NCBI GenBank assembly: GCA_023150945.1 | Contig: JAKLJX010000034.1 | Location: 1-57,650 of the forward strand | From: a bacterium | GTDB taxonomy: Bacteria > Zhuqueibacterota > Zhuqueibacteria > Zhuqueibacterales > Zhuqueibacteraceae | Reading direction: 5' to 3' | DNA: 57,650 bases | In this document: positions 8,288-18,578 of the stretch, one piece after another | Layout of the letters: the number at the start of each line of letters is the position of its first letter | Numbering within the stretch: position 1 is the first letter of the stretch | Position numbers and translations under genes: made by a program | The notes under the pieces: model-generated | Seen by the model: the letters and a program-made list of their open reading frames with translations, nothing else | What the model was told of the DNA's origin: nothing | The model's database searches: none

Positions 8288-9088
8288 ATGATAACGAGTA
8301 ACGAAAAACTTCTCGCTGTCGCCGGTGAAGCTGCCGAGCTGGCCGGCCGCATCCTGCTGGCCCGCTGGCGCGACCGGCCGGCTTTGCAGGTCGATCACAA
8401 AGCCGAGTTCGATTTTGTCACCGAAGTCGACCGGCAGAGCGAGCAGGCGATTGTGGCACACCTGCGCCGCCATTTTCCCCAACACAAAATGCTGGCGGAG
8501 GAGGGCGGCACCTCGGGCGGCGGCGGTGAGGTGGAGTGGATCATCGATCCGCTCGACGGCACCACGAATTTCATTCACGGGGTGCCTTGTTTTGCGGTGT
8601 CGATTGCCGCGCGCCGCCAGGGTGAAATCGTCGCTGGCGTCGTGTTCGACCCGTTGCGCCAGGAGCAATTCACTGCCGTGCGCGGTGGCGGCGCCTTTCG
8701 CAACGGCGAGCGCTTGCGGGTTTCCTCGAGTCAGCGTTTGCAGGAGTGTTTGATTGCCACCGGTTTTCCCTTTCGCGCGAAGCATCTGGCCGGTTCCTAT
8801 CTGCGCATGTTTCACAGCTTTTTCGCGCAGGTGCGAGACTTGCGCCGCATGGGCTCCGCCAGCCTCGATCTGGCCCTGGTGGCGGCCGGCGTGTTCGATG
8901 GTTTCTGGGAGTATGATTTGAACCCGTGGGATTTTGCCGCGGGCACCCTGTTGGTCGAAGAAGCCGGCGGCAGCATCAGCGGCTTCACTCCCGAGGAGAA
9001 TTTTTGGGAGAGCGGCAATATCGTCGCGAGCAACGGCCACGTGCATGCGCTCATGCAAGCTCTGATCGCCGCGCCCGCGGACTCTTGA
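8288..9088 (+). CDS. suhB: Inositol monophosphatase family protein
   Basis: Encodes 266 residues. The family hydrolyses inositol-1-phosphate or related sugar phosphates with Mg2+. Signature 1 is DPLDGTTNFIHG (about residues 93-104), with the upstream acidic motif AEEGG, and signature 2 is NPWDFAAGTLLVEEAGG; all metal-binding acids are present. ATG 8288 was preferred over GTG 8261 because the extra nine residues are not family-like; neither has a strong ribosome-binding site. The gene stands alone between two repeat-rich gaps. SuhB-like, CysQ-like or histidinol-phosphatase-like substrates cannot be separated from sequence alone. Confidence 0.88.
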   Translation: MITSNEKLLAVAGEAAELAGRILLARWRDRPALQVDHKAEFDFVTEVDRQSEQAIVAHLRRHFPQHKMLAEEGGTSGGGGEVEWIIDPLDGTTNFIHGVPCFAVSIAARRQGEIVAGVVFDPLRQEQFTAVRGGGAFRNGERLRVSSSQRLQECLIATGFPFRAKHLAGSYLRMFHSFFAQVRDLRRMGSASLDLALVAAGVFDGFWEYDLNPWDFAAGTLLVEEAGGSISGFTPEENFWESGNIVASNGHVHALMQALIAAPADS

Positions 9089-9204
9089 GAAAATGTTCCT
9101 GCAACGGCCTGGCCGATGCATCAAAATCCTCAGAGTTTCCACGCCACTGGAAGTTTTGGAAACCTCGGCCCAGCCGGGGTCGGAACGCTCTCGGATGGAC
9201 ACTC

Positions 9205-9313
9205 GTGCACTGGCACCTTAGTTCTTGTGACTATTTTGTCCGTCATTCAGATGGAATCTTGTGAAGCATGCGGCCAGGAGCGAATTTTCACAAGATTCTT
9301 TCAGAATGACATT
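9205..9313. repeat. Dispersed repeat, family A, head-to-head pair
   Basis: A forward copy starts GTGCACTG at 9205 and ends GTCATTCAG, GGAATC, TTGTGAAG by 9266. An inverted copy follows at 9286-9313 (TTTTCACAAGATTC then GAATGACATTC). The pair can fold into a long imperfect hairpin. Confidence 0.65.
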
Positions 9314-9405
9314 CAGGGTGTGGATATATTTTTCAGGGTAACAATGTACGCCAGATTTCAGACAAGCTGAAACCTGAAGCCCGCGGGCAGCAACAAGCCC
9401 GATTC

Positions 9406-9742
9406 GTACACTGTTGTCTCGCACGAGGCATCCACCACCACTGTCATCCAGTAAGGATCTTGTGAAAATTTGGGTACACTCCCCTGCCATTCACCTAAAA
9501 AGCTCACGGCGAAGAACGCGGAGAAGGACTCTCTTGATTTTGAAACTCCGCGCTCTTCACGGCGCAAGCGTTTGCTTTGTGGTCAAGAATCTTACAGAAT
9601 TCTATTCTGACTTTGCGCGTCTTACGGCCAAGTTCTCTGTGGCTTTGATTCTCATCTTTGATTCCGAGTGTCATTCAGAAGGAATCCGGTGAGATACTCG
9701 GCGCCGCGCGCAAGTCTTCACAGGATCCTTGCCGGATGACAG
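9406..9742 (+). repeat. Composite dispersed repeat, copy 1
   Basis: Order: a family A unit with GTACACTGTTG and CATCCACCACCACTGTCATC (9406-9468), a middle part with AAGCTCACGGCGAAGAACGC and GCAAGCGTTTGCTTTGTGG, and a self-inverted pair of short units (9668-9742) joined by GCGCAAGTCT. The same three parts occur in inverted order and orientation at 31424-31740. The middle part is of the AACGCGGAGA/CTCCGCGCTC type, a repeat style common in environmental genomes. Confidence 0.75.
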
Positions 9743-9827
9743 TCAGGCTGGCTGAACTTTTCAAAGTAACCGCGCGCCGGCTGCCATTCGCAACGCAGTT
9801 GAATTTCTTGGCGGGACACGACTTCAC

Positions 9828-11030
9828 ATGATCGCCCCTTATCGCATCGTTGGCCGCATCAAAGGTTTGCTGTTCGTCGCCGCCGTCGCCATCATCATCA
9901 CCCTGCTTTGGCACACGCAAAACCTGGTGAAAGGGCTGCGGCAGGAAGCGCGCAACGTGATTCTGTTCTATGCGCAACTGCATGCGCGCGCCGTCAACGA
10001 TCCCGGCGACAGCGATCTGAACTTCATCTTCGACGTCATCATCAACCGCACGGATTTTCCCATCATCCTGGCTACGCCCGAAGGCGAGCCGATCGGTTGG
10101 GAGGGCATCGAGGTGCCGCAGGATTCGCTCTACTCCGAGCCCGCGCAGCGACAAGTGCGGGAGATCATGGCGGCGATGCGGCGTGAAGTCGATCCGGTGC
10201 CCATCACCTACCAGAATCCGGTCTCCGGCAAGGTCGACACGCTCAACTATCTCTACTATGGCGACTCCCGTCTCATTCAACAATTGCAGCGCCTGCCCTA
10301 TCTCGCCATCAGCGTGGTGAGTTTGTTCATTCTGGTGGGCTTTCTCGGTTTCAACAGCATTCGCCGCGGGGAGCAGCAATTTATCTGGGTGGGCATGTCC
10401 AAGGAAACCGCGCACCAGCTCGGCACGCCGATTTCCTCATTGCTGGGTTGGATTGAGCTGCTCAAGAGCCAGCTCGCGCAAAACGGCGCGCGCGAGACCA
10501 TCAGGGAGATGGAGCGCGACGTCGAGCGGCTGAACAAGGTGGCCTCGCGCTTTTCGCAGATCGGCTCCAGCACCGATCTCAAGGAGCAAGACCTGGGCGT
10601 GATTGTCGACGAAGTGGTGCGTTATTTTCGCAACCGCCTGCCGCAGATGCGGCGCGCCGTCCGCCTGGAAGTGCACAAGGAGGAGCTGCCGGCCATTCCG
10701 TTGAATCGCGACCTGCTGGAATGGGTGCTGGAGAATTTGATCAAGAATGCGATCGACGCCATTGAGAATGATCACGGCGAGATCACTATCGATCTGCGGG
10801 CCGCGGCCAACCGGCGGCAGCGCGCGATCATCGACATCACCGACAACGGCAAAGGCATCGATCCCGCCGACCGCAAGAACATCTTCCGGCCGGGCTTCAG
10901 CACCAAAAAACGCGGCTGGGGCCTGGGCCTGAGCCTGGCCAAGCGCATTGTCGAAGAATATCATCGCGGCCGGTTGTTTGTCAAGGAATCGCGGCTGGGC
11001 GAGGGCACCACGATGCGCATCATGTTGTGA
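9828..11030 (+). CDS. Orphan two-TM sensor histidine kinase
   Basis: Encodes 400 residues. Membrane segments at about residues 10-30 and 155-175 flank an extracytoplasmic sensor region of about 125 residues with no recognised domain. The phospho-acceptor lies in ETAHQLGTPISS (His196), an HQLGTP variant of the H-box. The ATPase domain has the N-box NLIKNAIDAI, G1 DNGKGI and G2 GWGLGLSLAKRIVEEY. No response regulator adjoins it, so its partner is encoded elsewhere. The ATG lies downstream of a dispersed repeat block. Transcription should end at the terminator at 11068-11095. Confidence 0.87.
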   Translation: MIAPYRIVGRIKGLLFVAAVAIIITLLWHTQNLVKGLRQEARNVILFYAQLHARAVNDPGDSDLNFIFDVIINRTDFPIILATPEGEPIGWEGIEVPQDSLYSEPAQRQVREIMAAMRREVDPVPITYQNPVSGKVDTLNYLYYGDSRLIQQLQRLPYLAISVVSLFILVGFLGFNSIRRGEQQFIWVGMSKETAHQLGTPISSLLGWIELLKSQLAQNGARETIREMERDVERLNKVASRFSQIGSSTDLKEQDLGVIVDEVVRYFRNRLPQMRRAVRLEVHKEELPAIPLNRDLLEWVLENLIKNAIDAIENDHGEITIDLRAAANRRQRAIIDITDNGKGIDPADRKNIFRPGFSTKKRGWGLGLSLAKRIVEEYHRGRLFVKESRLGEGTTMRIML

Positions 11031-11063
11031 ATCGCTCGCGGCCCGCGCCAGAGCGCCAAACGC

Positions 11064-11105
11064 AAAAGCCGTTGCCCTCACGTGAGGGCAACGGCTTTTT
11101 TTTTC
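11064..11105 (+). terminator. Intrinsic terminator after the histidine kinase gene
   Basis: Arms 11068-11081 and 11082-11095 form a perfect 14-base-pair stem (GCCGTTGCCCTCAC and its complement) followed by nine T. Because AAAA precedes the left arm, it may also work in the other direction. Confidence 0.9.
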
Positions 11106-11130
11106 CTGCCGGCGACGAGAAAACGCAGAA

Positions 11131-11168
11131 AAAAATCCCGCGCCCCAGAAGCCGGAGCGCGGGATTTT
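11131..11168 (-). terminator. Intrinsic terminator of the large secreted-protein gene
   Basis: Arms AAAATCCCGCGC (11132-11143) and GCGCGGGATTTT (11157-11168) form a 12-base-pair stem. Read on the minus strand the stem is followed by a run of T, placed 38 bases past the stop codon of the gene that ends at 11206. Confidence 0.87.
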
Positions 11169-11205
11169 CGATCGGCTTGCAATGCCCGAGGGCATTACGG
11201 CAGGG

Positions 11206-14200
11206 TTACTTCATCAAGACCATCTTTTTCATCTGGGTGTAGCCGTTGATGGTCAGGCGATAGAAGTAAACGCCGGAGGTGTGGCTCTTCGCTTCCCACA
11301 CGACTTTGTGGAAGCCGGCTTGCATGTCGGCGTCCACCAGCCGTTCGATTTCCTGGCCGAGCGAGTTCAGAATCGTGAGCACGACTCTGCCGCGTTCCGG
11401 CAGGGCGAAATCGATGGTGGTTTGCGGGTTGAACGGGTTCGGGTAGTTGTTGCCCAGCGCGTATTCCGTCGGCAACACCTCGTTCGGCCGGCCGGCCACG
11501 CTGGTGGTCACCACCGGCACTTCATTCGAGAAGACGCTGACGTTGTCGCCATAGTCTTTGGCTTTGACGGCATAGACGTAAGCGGTGTTCTTCTCGATGT
11601 TGGTGTCCTGATATTCGCGCGCCGTCACCGTGGCGATCGCCTCGCCGAAGGTGGAAGCGCTCTGCAAGCGGCGATAGACGGAGTAGGAGGCCGGTTCTTC
11701 ATTGTCCGGCTCGGTCCAGCTCAGTTGCACGCGCCCGCTTTCCGCCTGGCCGCTCAACGCCGGAGCATTCGGCGGCAGGTCATCGGTGGAGGTGCCGCAG
11801 GCTTCGTTGGAGTTGGCGAAGACCAGGGGGTTGGCGGTATGCGCGGAAACCACAAAGCAGGTTTGCGCACCGTCAGCCAGCGTCGGCGCAACATAGTTGT
11901 AGTCCGGATCGGAATGCGCCAGGACGGTTCCGATGAAATCCCACGAAGTGGCCGAGGCAACATCATAGAAACGGGTGCCCGCCTGCAGTGCCGTCACGTC
12001 GAGGCTGATCATGCTGAGGCGATCGGCAACTTGGACCACGTTGCCGGCGGGTTTTTCACCGGCGCCGCTGCCGAGCTTGCGCCACACGCCGTAGTGCGTA
12101 ATCGGCACACCGGCGATGCCGCCGTCATTGGGCGAGCGGGTCCAGGTCAAGCGCACTTGCTTGCCTTGATCGTTGGGGATGTCGGTCACGCTGGAAAGCG
12201 TTGCCGCCTGGATGCCCTTGCCGCTGACCGCGATATTCCACAACGTCCAGTCGGCATCATTGATGCCTTGATAGCGGAAACGAATCCAGACGTTGGAGTA
12301 ACCGGCTGCCCAGCGGGTGATGTCCAGCACCGCCGGTCTGAGGTTGGCCGTGAAGAAAGCCGGGCCGCCAAAGTTTTGACCGGTTTGCGGATCCACACCG
12401 CGCACGCGCTCGGTGCCAGGCACGTCATTCCAAGAAGCGCCGCCGTTGTTGCTGACGCTCACCGAGAAGCGGGTGTAGCCGAAGCCGCCGACGCCGATGG
12501 ACTTGTAGGTCAGCCAGGCGGTGGAGGTAATCGCGCTGAAATCGAGGTTGGGGATGATCAAATCTTCATCCTGGGGCCGGCCGAGCGAATCGAACTGCAC
12601 ATAGGCGCCTTTGTAAGCCGCGCCGCCCAGGTTGACTGCCGGCACCAACGCGGAGGCCGTGGTTTGCCAAGTCACCACGCCGGGATCAGAACGGGTGGAA
12701 TTGACTTGGAAGCCGCGGGACAGCAATTGCGAGGGCGTCGGGCTGGCGGGCGCGTTCCACAACGCCGAGGAGAACAGGACGCGTCCGTCATGCACCACAA
12801 ACGGCGAATAGCGCGCATCGCCAAAGCCGTCGGGATCGTCGGTGGCTACCGCGGTGGTGTCATTCGAGCGATCTTCGTCATTGGCCAGGCGGGTGAAGGC
12901 GCGGATGCGATAGACGCCGGGAGCGTTGGGCGTCCAGGTATTCACCGAGGCGATACCAGCGGTGGCACCCGGGGCAAGGGCGTCAGTCCGGCGGCCCACC
13001 ACGGAGCCAACTTGCTGGCCGGCCGCATTCAGAATGGTGCCCTGCCATTGCAGGTTGCTTTGCGGATTCGAGCCGGAATTGGTGACGTTCAAGGTGAAGG
13101 CAACGGCATCGCCGATCTTGATTGGGAAGGGAATATCGACATTGAGGGCGGCAACGTCATCTTGGATGGTCTGCCCAGTGAGGTTGACATCGTCGATGTA
13201 CATGCCGCGGCCCACCGGCGCCGGCGTTGTGGTCGCACCAGTGGGATCATAGCCGAACAAGATGCCAATGCGGACATTGTCGCCCGGCTGCAGGACGCCG
13301 TCGGCGCCGGTCAGCAACACATTGCCAGGCACCACGACATTCACCCAGTTGGGGTTGGGATTGGCAGCGCCGGCATAAGCGGCCACATTGGTGCCGGCCG
13401 CAAAGCCCTCGGCCTCCATCGTGGAGGAGCCGCTCTCGCCGCCGTTGTCCGAGAACACGGTGTTGGCGCCGGCCGTCAGCGTGATGTCATCCAACGCGAA
13501 AATGGCGCCAGCTTCCACGAACCCGAAATCGCCAAATTCACCAAAACGAATCTTGATGATCTTGCCGGCATAGGCGTCGAGATTGACCGTATGGGTTTTC
13601 CAGGTTGAGGTGCCGCCACCCGGGCTGCCATTCGGCCCATCAAAAGAAGCGACCGAGCGATAGCTCACGAAGTTGTCATCCTTCGTGAACACGTCGACTT
13701 TGTTGTAATCGAAATCGATTTCCGACACCGATTTGTACATGAAGCTCAGCGTAATCGGAGTCGCAGCGCCAGTGAGATCGATTTCAGGCGTGGTCAGGTA
13801 TTGCCGGCTGAACACGTCGTACGGGGGCACGCCGGGATTTTCCATCACCCAACTGCTGGTGCCGGCGCCGGGATCGGTGGTGCTGAAGGCCCACAGGGCA
13901 TCGTCAAGACCAAGATAGACGTACAGCCGGTTGGCCGACAACGCCGCGTCCCAATCGAGCCAAAAGTCGAGGGTCAGACGCGCAATCGGGTCGCCTGCGG
14001 CGGTCTGGGTGGGGATGGTGAATGGCGGCGACATCAGCATGTCGGTGCTGAGTGCCGTCACCGTGGTCTCGTGCCAACTGGTGGAGGCGCTGCGAAAATT
14101 GGTCTTGTTGACTTCCCAATCGCTGCGATCCTCGTCGGCATGGCCGGAGGCTTGCGTGCGGATGCCCCAGCTTGCGCCTGCTTGCCAGGGGGCTTTGCCG

Positions 14201-14454
14201 CCTTCGAAATCATCGAAGAAGATCACATCCTGGGCGGCATTGGTTTGATGGCGGTTTGACTTGGCGGAGAAGTTGGCGGCGGCCTCATCGATCTTGATCG
14301 GTTTCATTTGAAACCGGTCCATGTCTTTCTTCGACATGAGCTTGATCGGGGTGGCGTTCGCCTGCGGGGCTTTCTGCTTGGCGTCGTGCGCGGCGAGCAG
14401 CCCCAAACCGCAGAGAAAAACCGTCAAGATCAGAACGACGAACTTCCGTTGCAT
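11206..14454 (-). CDS. Secreted multidomain protein with C-terminal sorting domain
   Basis: Encodes 1082 residues. ATG 14454 is chosen because GGGAGG lies 6 bases upstream and a signal peptide follows (hydrophobic to about residue 22). About residues 65-430 hold two jelly-roll-like modules of the kind found in MAM or immune-inhibitor-A-type secreted proteins (WHETTVTALSTDMLMSPPF; DGPNGSPGGGTSTWKTHTVN). A CARDB-like module (432-545), a further beta-rich region and two fibronectin type III modules (about 750-830 and 890-985) follow. The last 85 residues start YPNPFNPQTTIDFALP and end GVYFYRLTINGYTQMKKMVLMK, a FlgD-like type A sorting domain. No protease or hydrolase motif was seen. A surface or matrix protein is likely; its ligand is unknown. 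Confidence 0.82.
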   Translation of the reverse strand: MQRKFVVLILTVFLCGLGLLAAHDAKQKAPQANATPIKLMSKKDMDRFQMKPIKIDEAAANFSAKSNRHQTNAAQDVIFFDDFEGGKAPWQAGASWGIRTQASGHADEDRSDWEVNKTNFRSASTSWHETTVTALSTDMLMSPPFTIPTQTAAGDPIARLTLDFWLDWDAALSANRLYVYLGLDDALWAFSTTDPGAGTSSWVMENPGVPPYDVFSRQYLTTPEIDLTGAATPITLSFMYKSVSEIDFDYNKVDVFTKDDNFVSYRSVASFDGPNGSPGGGTSTWKTHTVNLDAYAGKIIKIRFGEFGDFGFVEAGAIFALDDITLTAGANTVFSDNGGESGSSTMEAEGFAAGTNVAAYAGAANPNPNWVNVVVPGNVLLTGADGVLQPGDNVRIGILFGYDPTGATTTPAPVGRGMYIDDVNLTGQTIQDDVAALNVDIPFPIKIGDAVAFTLNVTNSGSNPQSNLQWQGTILNAAGQQVGSVVGRRTDALAPGATAGIASVNTWTPNAPGVYRIRAFTRLANDEDRSNDTTAVATDDPDGFGDARYSPFVVHDGRVLFSSALWNAPASPTPSQLLSRGFQVNSTRSDPGVVTWQTTASALVPAVNLGGAAYKGAYVQFDSLGRPQDEDLIIPNLDFSAITSTAWLTYKSIGVGGFGYTRFSVSVSNNGGASWNDVPGTERVRGVDPQTGQNFGGPAFFTANLRPAVLDITRWAAGYSNVWIRFRYQGINDADWTLWNIAVSGKGIQAATLSSVTDIPNDQGKQVRLTWTRSPNDGGIAGVPITHYGVWRKLGSGAGEKPAGNVVQVADRLSMISLDVTALQAGTRFYDVASATSWDFIGTVLAHSDPDYNYVAPTLADGAQTCFVVSAHTANPLVFANSNEACGTSTDDLPPNAPALSGQAESGRVQLSWTEPDNEEPASYSVYRRLQSASTFGEAIATVTAREYQDTNIEKNTAYVYAVKAKDYGDNVSVFSNEVPVVTTSVAGRPNEVLPTEYALGNNYPNPFNPQTTIDFALPERGRVVLTILNSLGQEIERLVDADMQAGFHKVVWEAKSHTSGVYFYRLTINGYTQMKKMVLMK

Positions 14455-15044
14455 AAACAACCTCCCTAAGCGATTAATGAATTGAACGGTTGTTTAAAAT
14501 GGCAGTCGGTGCAGCACGGGTTGCAAGCTTGCGGGCATCGCCTCCTTTCTGATCCGGTTGATCCGGCGAGCCATTTCGCCGCGCCGCATGGCAATGGCGT
14601 CAGCCGCGCCGATCGGCGGGCGCAAAAATGACTCGGACATTAGATCGTTGGTGCGTGTGAGGTATTGAATGCCGATGGAGATAAGACAGACAGGTTGTGT
14701 TCGAGTGGAGGCAGGGTGTCGCTGGGCGCGGCCGCCGGGGTGGGCAGCAGGCAGTCAAGCACATCAAACCGTCGTGGTGCAGCCTCGTAATGGGAATCAC
14801 GCAACTAACCCTCATCCTCCGTCCCCTCGCGTTTAGGGGATGGTCCAGACTCGTGAATTCTTACGACTGTCACGGGTGTTCGTGCGAGCGCGCTGAATTT
14901 TGAACGGGCAAATATGAACAAACGATTCGAGAATGTCAAGACGATTCTTCCCGCGCCTGCGACTGCAGTGATGGGGTGATTGAACCTGCCACCCTGTGCA
15001 AGAAATGGTGCTGCTCCCCGGTCACGGCCGGCCTGCTCGTCTCC

Positions 15045-15074
15045 TTCATTCATTGCAAGTTCATTCGTTGCAAG
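15045..15074 (+). repeat. 15-base tandem direct repeat upstream of uvrA
   Basis: TTCATTCATTGCAAG (15045-15059) is followed directly by TTCATTCGTTGCAAG (15060-15074), one mismatch. ACTTGCAAC follows a few bases later as a partial inverted echo. It could be a regulator site 160 bases before the uvrA promoter, but nothing proves this. Confidence 0.35.
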
Positions 15075-15230
15075 GCAAACACTTGCAACACCGAGAAAAC
15101 CGCGCTGACATGGCGGGAGAATATTTTCCAAACCCGACATTCGGTTAGCTCCGTTTTCTCCCCGCAATTTTCTTGGTTTGCGGTTGGGCCGCCTGGCGAT
15201 GGCGCCGCGGCAACGCGCGGAATCCCCTGC

Positions 15231-15258
15231 TTGCATTCCCAGTTTTTTTTTCTATATT
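15231..15258 (+). promoter_or_regulatory. Predicted promoter of uvrA
   Basis: TTGCAT (15231-15236), a 16-base spacer containing nine T, and TATATT (15253-15258). The leader to the ATG at 15408 would be about 145 bases. No LexA-type palindrome was recognised. Confidence 0.5.
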
Positions 15259-15407
15259 TGACGCCTGTTTGAGTTCACGCGCAGCGTGCCCGGTTCATTC
15301 CGCAAAAAAACGGCAAGCCCGGTCTCGTGCCTGCCGGAAGTGGCCGGAAGCCAGGCGTTGCGACAACCGCATGGCACGAGCCGACCGCAATCATTCTCAC
15401 AATCATC

Positions 15408-18400
15408 ATGGCTGAAAAAGAGTACCTTGTCGTCAAGGGAGCGCGGGAGCACAACCTCAAAAACATCGACGTTGAAATTCCCCGCAACAAACTGGTGGTG
15501 ATCACCGGACTGTCCGGTTCGGGGAAATCCTCGCTCGCTTTTGATACCATCTATGCCGAGGGCCAGCGCCGCTACGTCGAATCGCTCTCGGCCTACGCCC
15601 GCCAATTCCTGGGCTTGATGGAAAAGCCCGACCTCGATTACATCGAAGGCCTGTCGCCCGCCATCTCCATCGAACAAAAGAGCAGCAGCCGCAATCCGCG
15701 CTCGACGGTGGGTACGGTCACCGAAATCTATGACTATCTGCGCCTTCTGTTCGCGCGCATCGGCGTGCCGCATTGCTACAATTGCGGCAAGGTCATCGAG
15801 CGCCAGACGGTGCAGCAAATGGTCGACGCCATTTTGGCGCTGCCGGCCGGCACCAAGTTTCAGGTGCTGGCGCCGGTGGTGCGCGGCCGCAAAGGCGAAT
15901 ACCGCGAAATCTTCGACACTGCCCGGCGCGAAGGCTACGTGCGCGTGCGCGTCGACGGCGAAGTGAAAGATCTGGCCGGCGAGATCAAGCTCGACAAGAA
16001 CAAGAAGCACAACATCGAAATCGTCGTGGACCGGCTGCTCAACGAGTCCGGCATCAAGACGCGGCTGACGGATTCGCTGGAGACGGCGTTGCATCTCGCC
16101 AACGGGCTGGTGTTGATCGAGGTGATGAACCAGCGCGAGATTCTGTTCTCCGAGCATTTTGCCTGCGCCGAATGCGGCATTTCCGTCGAAGAGCTGGCGC
16201 CGCGGCTGTTCTCGTTCAATGCGCCGCACGGCGCCTGCCCGACTTGCAACGGCTTGGGCACCACCATGGAGGTCGATCCCGACATGGTCGTGACCAACCC
16301 CAGCCTTTCGATCCGCGACGGCGCGTTGGAGGTGTGGGGCGACAACCAGGAAGGCTGGTATTGGGAACAGCTCAAAGCGGTGAGCCGCGCCTACGATTTC
16401 TCGCTCGATACGGCCTGGGGCCAGCTCAAAAAAGCGCAGCAGCGGGTGGTGCTCTACGGTTCCGGCGACCGCGAGCTGAAATTCAGCTATGCCAGCGGCA
16501 ACGGCCGCATGCAGGCGCAATTCACCGGCAAATTCGAAGGCATCATTCCGAATCTGCAGCGCCGCTACGTGCAGACGGATTCGCAATACATCCGCACGTG
16601 GATCGAGGGTTTCATGAACAAGAAGCCCTGCGCGGCCTGCAACGGCGCGCGGCTGCGGCCCGAGGCGCTGGCGGTCAAGATCCGGCAGCACAACATCTTC
16701 GCTGTCACCCGCATGACGGTGCGCGCCGCCAATGAATTCTTCAACCGCCTCGAGCTGAGCGCGCGCGAGCAGAAGATTGCCCATCAAATTCTCAAGGAAG
16801 TGCGCGAACGCCTGGGCTTTCTCGTCAATGTCGGTTTGGACTATCTCACGCTGCATCGCGACGCCGGTTCACTCTCCGGCGGCGAAGCGCAACGCATCCG
16901 CCTCGCCACCCAGATCGGCTCGCAACTCGTGGGCGTGCTCTACATTCTCGATGAACCGTCCATCGGTCTGCATCAACGGGACAACCGCAAGCTGATCGAC
17001 ACCCTGGTGCGGCTGCGCAATCTCGGCAACACCGTCATCGTGGTGGAACATGATCATGAAACCATCGAGTCGGCGGACTGGGTGATTGACTTGGGCCCGG
17101 GCGCGGGCAAGGAAGGCGGCCGGGTGGTGGCGGCCGGCCCGCCCGCGGCGATCGCGCAGGACACCCGCTCGCTCACCGGCGATTATCTCTCCGGCCGCAA
17201 ATACATCGCCGTTCCCTTGCAGCGCCGGCCCGGCAACGGCGCATTTTTGGAACTGACGGGCGCGCAGGGCAACAATCTCAAAAACGTTGAAGTCGAATTT
17301 CCGCTGGGGCTGTTGACCTGCGTGACCGGCGTTTCCGGCTCGGGGAAATCGACGTTGATCAATGAAACGCTGTATCGCGTGCTGGCGCGCGAGTTGAATC
17401 AGGCCAAGCAGCAGCCGCTGCCGTTCCGCGGCATCCGCGGCCTGCAGCATCTTGACAAGGTCATCGACATCGATCAGTCGCCCATCGGCCGCACGCCGCG
17501 CAGCAATCCCGCCACTTACACGGGATTGTTCACCGAGATTCGCGATCTCTTCACGCAGACCCAGGAGGCCAAGATTCGCGGCTACAAGCCCGGCCGCTTC
17601 AGCTTCAATGTCAAGGGCGGGCGTTGCGAGAACTGCGAGGGCGACGGCATCATCAAAATCGAGATGCACTTTCTGCCGGACGTCTACGTCACCTGCGAAG
17701 CTTGCAAGGGCAAGCGTTATAACCGCGAGACGCTCGAAATTAAGTACAAGGGCAAATCCATCGCCGAGGTGCTGGACATGACGGTGGAGGAGGCGCTGGA
17801 TTTCTTCCAACACATTCCGACGTTGAAACGGCGGCTGCAGACGCTGCACGACGTCGGCCTCGGTTACATTCATCTCGGCCAGCAAGCCACGACGCTCTCC
17901 GGCGGGGAGGCCCAGCGTGTCAAGCTGGCCACCGAGCTTTCGCGGGTGGCCACCGGCCGCACCATCTACATTCTTGATGAACCCACCACCGGTTTGCATT
18001 TTGAAGATGTCAAAATGCTGCTCAACGTGTTGAACCGTCTGGTGGACATGGGCAACAGCGTGATCGTGATCGAGCATAATCTCGATGTGATCAAGACCGC
18101 GGACTACCTCATCGATCTCGGACCGGAGGGGGGCGATAACGGCGGCCGCGTGGTTGCCACCGGCACGCCGGAGCAGGTGGCGCAGGTTGCCGACTCTTAC
18201 ACCGGCGCGTTTCTCGGCAAGATTTTGCGGGAAGGCCGGCGCGAAGCCCGCACGGTCAGTGCGGGGCCGGCACCGGCCAATGGCCGCCGCGCCTATGTAC
18301 GCACCGGCTCCGCCGAAGAAGTCGGCTGGAAGAAAAGCCGGCGGTCGCGCGTGCAAGTCGCTTTCGCGGAGGATGACGAAGACGAAACGAGCGAAACGCC

Positions 18401-18461
18401 CCGCAAGAAGAACGGCATGCCGGCCCGCAAGCCGCGCCGCACCACCCGCAGCCGGGAGTGA
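15408..18461 (+). CDS. uvrA: Excinuclease ABC subunit A
   Basis: Encodes 1017 residues. UvrA is the damage-sensing ATPase of nucleotide excision repair. Two ABC ATPase modules are present: Walker [10 protein letters not shown] near residue 32 and GVSGSGKST near residue 643, with LSGGEAQR signatures in each. Zinc-binding pairs are visible (CYNC, CAEC, CPTC, CAAC in the first half; CENC and CEACKGKR in the second). ATG 15408 is chosen because [20 protein letters not shown] matches the family start; no clear ribosome-binding site precedes it. The protein is about 70 residues longer than usual because of a basic, low-complexity tail ending in [11 protein letters not shown], which may add DNA contact or be disordered. 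Confidence 0.95.
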   Translation: MAEKEYLVVKGAREHNLKNIDVEIPRNKLVVITGLSGSGKSSLAFDTIYAEGQRRYVESLSAYARQFLGLMEKPDLDYIEGLSPAISIEQKSSSRNPRSTVGTVTEIYDYLRLLFARIGVPHCYNCGKVIERQTVQQMVDAILALPAGTKFQVLAPVVRGRKGEYREIFDTARREGYVRVRVDGEVKDLAGEIKLDKNKKHNIEIVVDRLLNESGIKTRLTDSLETALHLANGLVLIEVMNQREILFSEHFACAECGISVEELAPRLFSFNAPHGACPTCNGLGTTMEVDPDMVVTNPSLSIRDGALEVWGDNQEGWYWEQLKAVSRAYDFSLDTAWGQLKKAQQRVVLYGSGDRELKFSYASGNGRMQAQFTGKFEGIIPNLQRRYVQTDSQYIRTWIEGFMNKKPCAACNGARLRPEALAVKIRQHNIFAVTRMTVRAANEFFNRLELSAREQKIAHQILKEVRERLGFLVNVGLDYLTLHRDAGSLSGGEAQRIRLATQIGSQLVGVLYILDEPSIGLHQRDNRKLIDTLVRLRNLGNTVIVVEHDHETIESADWVIDLGPGAGKEGGRVVAAGPPAAIAQDTRSLTGDYLSGRKYIAVPLQRRPGNGAFLELTGAQGNNLKNVEVEFPLGLLTCVTGVSGSGKSTLINETLYRVLARELNQAKQQPLPFRGIRGLQHLDKVIDIDQSPIGRTPRSNPATYTGLFTEIRDLFTQTQEAKIRGYKPGRFSFNVKGGRCENCEGDGIIKIEMHFLPDVYVTCEACKGKRYNRETLEIKYKGKSIAEVLDMTVEEALDFFQHIPTLKRRLQTLHDVGLGYIHLGQQATTLSGGEAQRVKLATELSRVATGRTIYILDEPTTGLHFEDVKMLLNVLNRLVDMGNSVIVIEHNLDVIKTADYLIDLGPEGGDNGGRVVATGTPEQVAQVADSYTGAFLGKILREGRREARTVSAGPAPANGRRAYVRTGSAEEVGWKKSRRSRVQVAFAEDDEDETSETPRKKNGMPARKPRRTTRSRE

Positions 18462-18578
18462 AGCCCGGCGCTGAATTCAAAAACCGCAGCAACGCCCATT
18501 TTACCACGATCGGAATGAGTCTCTGCGACTCGCCCGGCCCGTTGCCGCACAACTCTTCAGTCAAAGGATCATGCTGCC

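Larger units (their letters stand above)
9089..9827. other. Intergenic repeat-rich gap
   Basis: No gene supported. It contains family A copies at 9205-9266 (forward) and 9286-9313 (inverted), and the composite repeat 9406-9742. Bases 9743-9827 are unique upstream sequence of the histidine kinase, in which no clear promoter was found. Confidence 0.6.
14455..15407. other. 953-base divergent intergenic region
   Basis: No gene supported on either strand; the short open frames here lack ribosome-binding sites and family features. Visible elements are the ribosome-binding site of the minus-strand gene (14461-14466), a CCCCT/AGGGG hairpin near 14820-14840, a 15-base tandem repeat at 15045-15074 and the predicted uvrA promoter at 15231-15258. 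Confidence 0.5.

Noticed and set aside
9669-9742. Rho-independent terminator
   Set aside because: The inverted pair is imperfect, part of a repeated composite element, lacks a T-run and does not follow a gene.
11182-13608. 808-codon open frame on the plus strand
   Set aside because: Shadow of the large secreted-protein gene; it also starts inside the terminator region and has no ribosome-binding site.
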